The notes below the pieces were generated by a model. It was given only the letters and a program-made list of their open reading frames with translations. It did not search any database and had not been told where the DNA came from. 39,786 bases of DNA from Patescibacteria group bacterium (lineage in GTDB: Bacteria > Patescibacteriota > Minisyncoccia > Phycocordibacterales > Phycocordibacteraceae). Of the stretch, positions 25,672 to 32,612 are shown piece after piece. Position 1 is the first letter of the stretch, and every line of letters starts with the position of its first letter. The DNA lies in the NCBI GenBank assembly GCA_004322365.1, contig SCTS01000007.1:82266-122051 (forward strand), in the 5' to 3' direction. Position numbers and translations under genes: made by a program.

Positions 25672-26640
25672 TTAAAATGTGAGTTGAAATGTAGTATCTC
25701 CGCGCTCTAAGAATTTTTTCATATTTTCAAATGAGACACTCACCGTATGTGTTCCTTTACCACCTCCAACCTTCCTAAATGTAGCATTACGAGGCCGTGC
25801 AGGGTCAACTGCAAATGGAGAGGTGTCGAGGTTCCATGTATAGGACACATCATTCATATTGCTCACAAAGAGCGGGTACGCAACGAATGATACCTCCTCG
25901 TTAATAAATGGGAATAGTCCCGCCTCGGCTTTATTGAAGCGCACGCCAAGAAGTGGTGCGTCCTCATAAATAATAAGAGATGGTGTTTGTGGTTGGATGA
26001 GAACTGAATTTTCTGCGACTACTGTTCCGCTTTTGTTGCTCACAAGAACAGAAACAGTAAAAGCAGAACCAAAGCGCGGAGGAGTTACTGCGATGCTTGA
26101 TTTCCCGTAGCCTGATTGTTTTTGTAAAGTAACCCCACCCATTTTCCATGAATAGATAAGAGATTCAGGTTCAGCCTCAATACCGTTTATAGGAAGATGA
26201 GGGATAGCAATAACCGTAACTATACTTTGTGCGGTAGGAAGTGGGCGCCCAATATACAAAGGAGGTGTGTAGGTATCCCCTTCCCATATAATATCTACCG
26301 ACGCTGGTCGAATGATGGTCACGGCATCGCCTCTAGCAACATCATTTTCAATAGCGATAACGCGTATGGTTTCAGCCGTTCCTTCTCCTCTTGCCGTGAT
26401 AGAAATTGATTTGTGCCCGATGCCCTGATCAACCATTCTGTCGTTTACTAACCACATGTACGCCGTTGTACCCACCTCTTCCTGCGGGTCGGAGACCGTT
26501 AGTGTTACTTGATTGCCTGCGCGTGGGTGCTCGGGGCTTACCCCTATTTCTAGAGGTGAGCCAAAGCTTGGTAGCATAGCCGCTGAAGCAAAAATGGGCG
26601 CTAAGGTTAATAGAGAAAGCACGAGTATTCCACGGAGCAT
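25672..26640 (-). CDS. Exported protein with Ig/PKD-like domains
   Basis: Signal peptide; repeated EHPRAGNQVTLTVSDPQEEVGTTAYMWLVN..., YSWKMGGVTLQ..., YTWNLDTSPF....GTHTVSVSFEN. Confidence 0.6.
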   Translation of the reverse strand: MLRGILVLSLLTLAPIFASAAMLPSFGSPLEIGVSPEHPRAGNQVTLTVSDPQEEVGTTAYMWLVNDRMVDQGIGHKSISITARGEGTAETIRVIAIENDVARGDAVTIIRPASVDIIWEGDTYTPPLYIGRPLPTAQSIVTVIAIPHLPINGIEAEPESLIYSWKMGGVTLQKQSGYGKSSIAVTPPRFGSAFTVSVLVSNKSGTVVAENSVLIQPQTPSLIIYEDAPLLGVRFNKAEAGLFPFINEEVSFVAYPLFVSNMNDVSYTWNLDTSPFAVDPARPRNATFRKVGGGKGTHTVSVSFENMKKFLERGDTTFQLTF

Positions 26641-26664
26641 AGTTCTTATTATAAGGGACGGGGA

Positions 26665-26692
26665 AGCTTTCAGCTTTCAGCTTTCAGCTTTC
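26665..26692. repeat. Perfect 7-nt tandem repeat (AGCTTTC)x4
   Basis: AGCTTTCAGCTTTCAGCTTTCAGCTTTC. Confidence 0.95.
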
Positions 26693-26704
26693 AGGGGGAC
26701 ATTG

Positions 26705-26790
26705 TCAGAGGGTAAGGTTGGCCTCCGGTCTCTAGCCTTTAGGCGACACCTCTGATGCTTCATCACCCTGTCGAGGGTTCGGATCCGGAG
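26705..26790. ncRNA. Candidate structured intergenic RNA element
   Basis: TCAGAGG/CCTCTGA (26705-26711/26749-26755), inner GCC-TTTA-GGC, hairpin ACCCT-GTCG-AGGGT, and crossing CTCCGG/CCGGAG (26723-26728/26785-26790). Confidence 0.35.
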
Positions 26791-26806
26791 AGATCACAGG
26801 AAGCGG

Positions 26807-26872
26807 AGCTAGGAGTTAGGGGGGTTGGAAGTTAGAAGCTGAAACCCGACAGCTAGAAGTTTGAAGCCAAAA
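26807..26872. repeat. Heptad-period repeat array
   Basis: AGCTAGG AGTTAGG ... AGTTAGA AGCTGAA ACCCGAC AGCTAGA AGTTTGA AGCCAAA AGC. Confidence 0.8.
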
Positions 26873-26873
26873 G

Positions 26874-28685
26874 CTATTCCGATGCTTCCCTCTTTTGTTG
26901 GGCTATTGCAAGAAGTTGAGATGGGTCTGAAGTAATTATTTGGTCTTCAGTGTAGGATGCAATTATTTTTATGGCGACATGTTTGAGCCCCGCGAAGAAA
27001 ATTCCCTCACCCACATCAGATTCAAGCAGAAGATATTTTTCCTCCTCCGTGAGGTTGAATGTTTTTTGTACGGCATCTATGGATGTTGGTGACTGCTTCA
27101 AAAGAATTTGGATTGATGAGTTAGTGAGCATTGGCAGTCCGTAGGGTGACTTTAGGAAGTCCTCAACATCTTGAGTGATGGTAGCGAGACCAAGATAGTA
27201 TTTTCTTCCGCGCTTTGCCATTCCGTAAAGGAATGCAGCGGTATCTTCTGATTTCATCATCCACCATGCCTCATCAATAACAAGAAGTCGTTTGCGCAAA
27301 TCTTTTCTCACCGCATTCCAAATGAAGTGCGTAATGATATACATCGCAATTGTCTTCAACTCATCTTCCATGTTTCGAACTGAGAACGCGACGAACTTTT
27401 TGTTGATGTCGACATTGGTTGGTCGGTTGATAAAGCCAGACCATGTGCCCTTGGTGTATTTTGTAATTCTCTGAACTAAAGACTCGCTTCCTTCCATACC
27501 GGCAAGCACTAGCTCGAAGTCAGAAAGAAGTGGTGGTTCCATGTTGGTGAAATCGTTCGCACCAGTGATGTCTTTGAGTGCGTATGTTTCCGTAATGGCG
27601 CGGTCAATAATCGCATCCTCTTCAGGAGTGAGCCCCCCAAGCATTAAGCGAAATAGTCCCACAAGGTTGATGATGTTTGAGCGGAGAATATCAGCTGGCG
27701 ACTCGTCTTCACGAGCTACTGGCAAGTCGAAAGGATTGATGCGGTTTTCTGATGAGAGTGAAATATTGAAAAATCTTCCACCTACAGCATTTGCAAGATA
27801 TTCGTATTCACTCTCAGGGTCGATGACGATAACCTCTGTGTCGAACATCAGCGTTCGCAAGATTTCAAGTTTTGTACCATATGATTTTCCTGAACCCGAT
27901 TTTGCAAAGGTGACTGAGTTGTAGTTTTCAAGAGAAAATCGATCAAAGAGAATTAATGACGAGTTGTGTCTGTTTATACCGTAGAGAATTCCTTTGTCGC
28001 TCGTAAGGTCGAAGGATATAAATGGGAAGAAGCTTGAGAGTGGAGCAGAATTCATTTTCGAGTTCACCGCTAACTGGTCATCCCCTATTGGTATGACACT
28101 CTTGAATCCTTGTTCTTGCTGGAATAGCGCAGGCTTTATGTAAACGAGTTTTGAGTCAAGGATTGAGCGCATCTCTGCTTCGGTTTTGTCCAATTCTTCT
28201 TGATCTGTGCCGTAAATTGAGATATAGAGACCTACATCAAATACTCGCTCTTGCGCCTGCTGGAGTTGATTTCTAAGTTGCTCAATGTCTTGGTAGGCCG
28301 TGTCGAGCATAGGGTCTCGTACCATGCCTTTTTCTTGACGGGTCATGATTTGGCTCTGCACCTCGGCAACTTTTTTCTGAAACTTGCGGAGAATTGCTGC
28401 TGTGTCTACAGGATGAATGAATATGGAAATATCAAGCACGCGGTCACGGTTAATAATTGGAGCAAACCAAGTGCCTGACAGAAAGCGCGGATATGAAATT
28501 ACATAGAAGGTGCGCACCAGCTTATCGCCCAAGTTCATTTCACGCGGAGTAATCTTTAACGCTGATGGAGCGATGATGTCTGCAAAATCGAGTTTTGCTG
28601 CTTCATAAATATCCTTAGGTAAAAAAGGAGTCAGCGTCTCCTTCTTTTTTCCAGCGTTACCTAAAAATGTATCGAAGATTCCCAT
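26874..28685 (-). CDS. VirB4/TraC-family conjugative ATPase (ATPase domain part)
   Basis: FAKSGSGKSYGTKLEILRTLMFDTEVIVIDPESEYEYLANAVGGRFFNI...LLVIDEAWWMMKSEDTAAFLYGMAKRGRKYYLGLATITQDVEDFL. Confidence 0.93.
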   Translation of the reverse strand: MGIFDTFLGNAGKKKETLTPFLPKDIYEAAKLDFADIIAPSALKITPREMNLGDKLVRTFYVISYPRFLSGTWFAPIINRDRVLDISIFIHPVDTAAILRKFQKKVAEVQSQIMTRQEKGMVRDPMLDTAYQDIEQLRNQLQQAQERVFDVGLYISIYGTDQEELDKTEAEMRSILDSKLVYIKPALFQQEQGFKSVIPIGDDQLAVNSKMNSAPLSSFFPFISFDLTSDKGILYGINRHNSSLILFDRFSLENYNSVTFAKSGSGKSYGTKLEILRTLMFDTEVIVIDPESEYEYLANAVGGRFFNISLSSENRINPFDLPVAREDESPADILRSNIINLVGLFRLMLGGLTPEEDAIIDRAITETYALKDITGANDFTNMEPPLLSDFELVLAGMEGSESLVQRITKYTKGTWSGFINRPTNVDINKKFVAFSVRNMEDELKTIAMYIITHFIWNAVRKDLRKRLLVIDEAWWMMKSEDTAAFLYGMAKRGRKYYLGLATITQDVEDFLKSPYGLPMLTNSSIQILLKQSPTSIDAVQKTFNLTEEEKYLLLESDVGEGIFFAGLKHVAIKIIASYTEDQIITSDPSQLLAIAQQKREASE

Positions 28686-28687
28686 GG

Positions 28688-29359
28688 TTATATAAGTGGC
28701 GCGTTAGCCTGATCCATAACGATTGGTTTTTCCAACTCCCCAGGGTTGAACTCTTTGTAGAGAAGCTCTATCACCTCTTCAGTACCAAGAGGAACGGTTC
28801 GTACCCCTGTGCGTGCCAACCCTTGTTCCACCACCCCCATTCTCTGCTCCAACTGTGTACGGTGTTCCTCAAAACCAATAGCATTCTCATCTCTCGATGA
28901 CAGATTTGTCTTCCCAAACACTTTATTTTGCACTGCTTTTTTTATATCAAGAGCTGGTGGAGAGTATGGAACAACAATAAAGAAATGTTTACTCATAATG
29001 TTCGCTCTCTCAATGAATGTTTTGATGAACTCTATATATTCGCGCACCTGTATTTTCATCAACTCCTCCGTCTGTGCCTTTAGTCGTTCTTCCAGAAGTG
29101 CTATGTAGGGTCTGATATCGAGTTTTCGCGATTGTATGAAAAACTGAACACTGAAATCAAGCGAATTCATAAAGCTCTGAAATTGCGAGAGTATGGCGTT
29201 TTGCTCGTCCTCTGACTTCAGTGCAAAGTTAATACTTGAAGCAAGCATGACCCCGACGAGTGTGCCATTTTTCATTACCATCACACCGCCACGAACTTCC
29301 TTCACTGGAACGAAGTCCTGAGCCGCTTTTGTTTTTGTTGTTTTTTGGTCGCCAGACAT
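28688..29359 (-). CDS. TraC/VirB4 N-terminal-like subunit
   Basis: DFVPVKEVRGGVMVMKNGTLVGVMLASSINFALKSEDEQNAILSQFQSFMNSLDFSVQFFIQSRKLDI; directly upstream of the VirB4 ATPase ORF. Confidence 0.75.
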   Translation of the reverse strand: MSGDQKTTKTKAAQDFVPVKEVRGGVMVMKNGTLVGVMLASSINFALKSEDEQNAILSQFQSFMNSLDFSVQFFIQSRKLDIRPYIALLEERLKAQTEELMKIQVREYIEFIKTFIERANIMSKHFFIVVPYSPPALDIKKAVQNKVFGKTNLSSRDENAIGFEEHRTQLEQRMGVVEQGLARTGVRTVPLGTEEVIELLYKEFNPGELEKPIVMDQANAPLI

Positions 29360-29374
29360 ATTGTTGGGAGGGTT

Positions 29375-29402
29375 CTAGCTTCTAGGTGCTAGGTTTTAGC
29401 TT
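29375..29402. repeat. Heptad-period repeat array on one side of the four-helix-bundle gene
   Basis: CTAGCTT CTAGGTG CTAGGTT TTAGCTT. Confidence 0.9.
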
Positions 29403-29784
29403 TAAGACTCGCAATGATAGCAACGAGCATCTTCGAAACTTCCTGTAGCGCCGCTACTATTTCATTATAGTCGACTTTTTCTCCGTACTCTAAGCGTTTT
29501 GCTATTTCAAGCTGTGTTTCTAGTTCAGATACAGAACCTAAAGCAATGTGCAGGAATTGGGCGAAGTCTTTTCTGGTACTTCTCGATCTGCCCTCCGCTA
29601 TGTTGGAAGAAATTGAAACCGCCGCTCGTCTCATTTGATTAATGAGACCGAATTTCTCTTCAGACGGAAACTTAGAAGTAAGTTTGTAAATTATAATCGC
29701 TAAATCTATCCCCTTCTGCCACACAATAAGGTCTTTATGAGAATAGATTTTAGTCTTATTTGTTTGCATTTTAAAAGCTGGCAC
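29389..29784 (-). CDS. Four-helix-bundle protein (S23 / 23S rRNA intervening-sequence protein family)
   Basis: YSHKDLIVWQKGIDLAIIIYKLTSKFPSEEKFGLINQMRRAAVSISSNIAEGRSRSTRKDFAQFLHIALGSVSELETQLEIAKRL is diagnostic of this family. Start may be internal (MQTNKTKI). Confidence 0.93.
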   Translation of the reverse strand: MPAFKMQTNKTKIYSHKDLIVWQKGIDLAIIIYKLTSKFPSEEKFGLINQMRRAAVSISSNIAEGRSRSTRKDFAQFLHIALGSVSELETQLEIAKRLEYGEKVDYNEIVAALQEVSKMLVAIIASLKAKT

Positions 29785-29806
29785 CTAAAACCTAGTCCCT
29801 AGCACC
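29776..29806. repeat. Heptad-period repeat array on the other side of the four-helix-bundle gene, opposite orientation
   Basis: AGCTGGC ACCTAAA ACCTAGT CCCTAGC ACC. Confidence 0.85.
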
Positions 29807-29809
29807 TTC

Positions 29810-30247
29810 TTATCTCTGTTTCTTGTCCGAATACATACTCTCTTTTATGTCCAAGCTCCACGCTAAGTCTTTAATCTTGTTTGAAGTGGCCGAAGGTGCG
29901 TATTTTGCCGGATCTTCAGCGGGTGTTTGCCCAGGAAGAGTAATTTCGTCAGGGAGGACAGTCTTTGATTGTTTCTTCTCCCAAATGTAGAGTTTTGTGC
30001 GAAAAAGGTATTGGAAGCCAGATTCAAGTGCATTTATGAGAGGGCGGTCGTTGATTTTGTAGAATGCGAGTGCAGCACCTAAAAGTGCAATTGGCCCACC
30101 AATAACTATTGCAAGCCAGTGCGGCATAACAAACCACAGCGCTACGAGGAATCCTCCTCCTCCGACGAGGTATATAAATTGTACGGCAGTTAGAGGACCG
30201 AAAATTTTGTCTTCAACTTCAACGAACTGAGGAACTTGGAATTGCAT
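29810..30247 (-). CDS. PrgI family T4SS-associated membrane protein
   Basis: MQFQVPQFVEVEDKIFGPLTAVQFIYLVGGGGFLVALWFVMP...IGGPIALLGAALAFYKINDRPLINALESGFQYLFRTKLYIWEK. Confidence 0.88.
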   Translation of the reverse strand: MQFQVPQFVEVEDKIFGPLTAVQFIYLVGGGGFLVALWFVMPHWLAIVIGGPIALLGAALAFYKINDRPLINALESGFQYLFRTKLYIWEKKQSKTVLPDEITLPGQTPAEDPAKYAPSATSNKIKDLAWSLDIKESMYSDKKQR

Positions 30248-30260
30248 ACTAGTAAGGGTA

Positions 30261-30294
30261 TAGCGTTTAGTGGTTAGCGTCTAGGGTTTTAAGG
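30261..30294. repeat. Heptad-period repeat array
   Basis: TAGCGTT TAGTGGT TAGCGTC TAGGGTT TTAAGG. Confidence 0.75.
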
Positions 30295-30325
30295 AGAATA
30301 AAAAACTTCCTTAATTTAATGTATG

Positions 30326-30348
30326 TGTGGGATTTCGTAAATCCCACA
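30326..30348. terminator. Hairpin TGTGGGATTT-CGT-AAATCCCACA
   Basis: 10-bp perfect stem, 3-nt loop; one of three similar hairpins in this locus. Confidence 0.55.
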
Positions 30349-30403
30349 TGCATGCGTCAAGAGTCCCCTATTTGAATTGTTTCTATATATGGAAATTTTT
30401 ACC

Positions 30404-30437
30404 ATTCCTATATACCAGTTAACTGGTATATAGGAAT
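30404..30437. repeat. Perfect 34-bp palindrome without spacer
   Basis: ATTCCTATATACCAGTT|AACTGGTATATAGGAAT. Confidence 0.95.
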
Positions 30438-30541
30438 TAACGCTCTGCGGAGGTCCGACATTTGCACTCTCTACATATCCGATGAAGCGTCCTCACCGCT
30501 TCATTCTCGCGACCCGGTTGTTGTTATTAGTAAGTATGTCA

Positions 30542-30955
30542 TTAGAAGGTTATTCTGATGTGCGCCATTTCCCCACGTGAGATCCACCCACCCCCGTTGG
30601 GACCCTTTTCGCTACGTTCTCCAGGGAAGAGTGAAAACTTAAATCCGTTCTCAGTACAAAATTTTTTAATTTTTTTAAATGCTTGGAATTTCTCCATGTC
30701 CACTAATTCCAAATGTCCACTAAGGTTTTGATTAATATGTGTTCCTCCTCTGCTAGCTGCTTCTAGTATCTTTTGGTGTAGATTATGATAAAAGACCTCT
30801 AGTGAGTCTGCGATCTCAGGGTATTTTTTTTCCTGTACCTGCATACGTTCTTCTTCTTTTTCTTTCTCTTCTTTCTCAACACGAAGTCTTATTCTATGTT
30901 CCTCAATCATTCGCTGTAGCGACAAACCTTGTGGGGATTGGGAAGATTTTTCCAT
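30542..30955 (-). CDS. Uncharacterised cassette protein, copy 1 (charged coiled-coil N-terminus, alpha/beta C-terminus)
   Basis: Likely start MEKSSQSP at 30955; ORF-track start at 30991 is a TTG inside a -35-like TTGACA. Paralogous to 31248..31763. Confidence 0.6.
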   Translation of the reverse strand: MEKSSQSPQGLSLQRMIEEHRIRLRVEKEEKEKEEERMQVQEKKYPEIADSLEVFYHNLHQKILEAASRGGTHINQNLSGHLELVDMEKFQAFKKIKKFCTENGFKFSLFPGERSEKGPNGGGWISRGEMAHIRITF

Positions 30956-30963
30956 ACCCAAGC

Positions 30964-30991
30964 ACCCTACGCTGAATATTCTTTTTGTCAA
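30964..30991 (-). promoter_or_regulatory. Promoter-like TTGACA-N16-TAGGGT directly upstream of ATG 30955
   Basis: -35 TTGACA (30986-30991), 16-nt spacer, -10-like TAGGGT (30964-30969); same arrangement as copy 2. Confidence 0.5.
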
Positions 30992-31013
30992 ACAGCAATG
31001 ACAAACACCATCC

Positions 31014-31027
31014 CTAAACGCTAAACC
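31014..31027. repeat. Heptad-period repeat, two units
   Basis: CTAAACG CTAAACC. Confidence 0.5.
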
Positions 31028-31083
31028 CCACCCTCCTACTTCACCCTACTGGTTCTCGGAGATCGCATACAGTCGTCTGAATG

Positions 31084-31117
31084 TAGCCAGTGACTTGATA
31101 TATCAAGTCACTGGCTA
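31084..31117. repeat. Perfect 34-bp palindrome without spacer
   Basis: TAGCCAGTGACTTGATA|TATCAAGTCACTGGCTA. Confidence 0.95.
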
Positions 31118-31171
31118 GTCATATTTTTTAGGTTACTCTTCTTTCCTCTTCGGGTAGTTCCTTAATTTACT

Positions 31172-31196
31172 ACATGTGGGACCTACGAGGTCCCAC
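31172..31196. terminator. Hairpin ATGTGGGACCT-ACG-AGGTCCCACAT
   Basis: 11-bp perfect stem, 3-nt loop. Confidence 0.55.
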
Positions 31197-31247
31197 ATCA
31201 GCATCTCTTACTTCTGCAATCTGTTTTCTACTACGACGAGCGCGCCG

Positions 31248-31763
31248 TTAGAAAAGTATGCTGATAATGTGATTTGTAGGTGGGGTTCGCCATGACGGAA
31301 ATTCCCAGTCAAGATATTCTGTTCTAGAGTTGTCGGAATAGTGCAATTTTAGTCCATACTTGCTACAAAATGTTTTGAGGTCTTTAAATGCCTTCAGGTT
31401 CATCAGTGTATCTTTAGGTAAGTCCCATATGGAAACCTCGGCCATAACTGAATGGTGGCCTTTTTCGGTAGCCTCTAATATATTTTCATATGCGCTTGCT
31501 AAGAAATCTTCTAAGGTGTTAGAGGCGTTTAAACATGCTTCTGCTACTCGACGTTGTTCCTCCTCTTCCTTCTTGCGCTTTTCCTTCCGGTTTTCTTCAT
31601 CTCTTCCCGCACCCCTCGCATCTCTTGTTTTGTCGTAAATGGTTCTACGTTCGCTTATCATTTCTCGTAGCGACCCATCAGGTGGAGATTCATTCCATTC
31701 CGTATTTTTTTGTCCCGAAGCTTTTCTTCCCCAGAACTCGTCCCAAAATGATACTTTTTCCAT
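31248..31763 (-). CDS. Uncharacterised cassette protein, copy 2
   Basis: Likely start MEKVSFWDEF at 31763; shares LKAFKDLKTFCSKYGLKL / FQAFKKIKKFCTENGFKF and a terminal HIxIxF-like strand with copy 1. Confidence 0.6.
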   Translation of the reverse strand: MEKVSFWDEFWGRKASGQKNTEWNESPPDGSLREMISERRTIYDKTRDARGAGRDEENRKEKRKKEEEEQRRVAEACLNASNTLEDFLASAYENILEATEKGHHSVMAEVSIWDLPKDTLMNLKAFKDLKTFCSKYGLKLHYSDNSRTEYLDWEFPSWRTPPTNHIISILF

Positions 31764-31771
31764 ACCCAAGC

Positions 31772-31799
31772 ACTCTACGTTGAGTGTTTGCTTTGTCAA
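31772..31799 (-). promoter_or_regulatory. Promoter-like TTGACA-N16-TAGAGT directly upstream of ATG 31763
   Basis: -35 TTGACA (31794-31799), 16-nt spacer, -10 TAGAGT (31772-31777), then GCTTGGGT-ATGGAAAAA as in copy 1. Confidence 0.55.
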
Positions 31800-31807
31800 A
31801 CAATAAT

Positions 31808-31828
31808 GTTGGGTTTCGTAAACCCAAC
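31808..31828. terminator. Hairpin GTTGGGTTT-CGT-AAACCCAAC
   Basis: 9-bp perfect stem between the stop of 31831..32592 and the copy 2 promoter. Confidence 0.6.
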
Positions 31829-31830
31829 GT

Positions 31831-32592
31831 TTATTCTACTGGTTCGCGGTATGGGTCGACACCTCCTTTGTAGGCTGGCTTCGGTGTTTCAGTTGCTTGT
31901 GGTTTTATTGGTGCAGGAGTTTCAGTCGGCGCAGTCTTTTTAGTTTCTTCTCCTAGTTTTTCTTCTGAGATTGGCGTTACTGGTACACCCGTTTCGTCTG
32001 TTTTATTTTCGTTAGGTACATCTGTCACCAATCCTAGTTTTTCCGCAACAATACTCGATGGAGACAGGTCAGCCGTCTCTTCTGGTGTTACTACAGGAGG
32101 ATTGAGTCGTTCCTGCTCTGCTTTGGCTCTGTCTGCTTCGTCAGGGTCTTTCCAACCATCAATCTTTTCTTTTTCGGCGAGAGCATCCAACGCTTCATCG
32201 GAAAGAAGAAGAGGATCATTTTCTTCAGGTTTTTTCCCTAACTCTTCTTCGTCCCACACAGGCTCTGGTGCCACAATGTTTTCTTGCACGCGTCTTCGGG
32301 CCTCTTTAAAGAGACGGTCGTTTATATCAGCCACTAGTTCGTGAGTCGCTGCATTTGAGAGTTCCGGCAACATTTGATGAAGATTAGTTTCAAGTACTGC
32401 CTCTGACTCTAATCCCATGAGGGTTGCGTTGGCAATGTCACTTACCAAACCTGCCTGATTAAAGTTTAGTTTGTATTTAGCAAATATGCCTCGATATATT
32501 GCAATAAGCTCCTTCGAGTCAAAAAAGTCGTTTACAGGCTTCGTTAGTTTTTTTCTTGCTTCAATATATTCGTCTCGCGTGTAATTTTTCAT
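31831..32592 (-). CDS. Hypothetical T4SS-locus protein with disordered Pro/Glu/Thr-rich tail ending YKGGVDPYREPVE
   Basis: Helical N-terminus, low-complexity C-terminus, short conserved-looking terminal motif. Confidence 0.6.
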   Translation of the reverse strand: MKNYTRDEYIEARKKLTKPVNDFFDSKELIAIYRGIFAKYKLNFNQAGLVSDIANATLMGLESEAVLETNLHQMLPELSNAATHELVADINDRLFKEARRRVQENIVAPEPVWDEEELGKKPEENDPLLLSDEALDALAEKEKIDGWKDPDEADRAKAEQERLNPPVVTPEETADLSPSSIVAEKLGLVTDVPNENKTDETGVPVTPISEEKLGEETKKTAPTETPAPIKPQATETPKPAYKGGVDPYREPVE

Positions 32593-32612
32593 AATGGGTA
32601 TAAGAGAATTAT

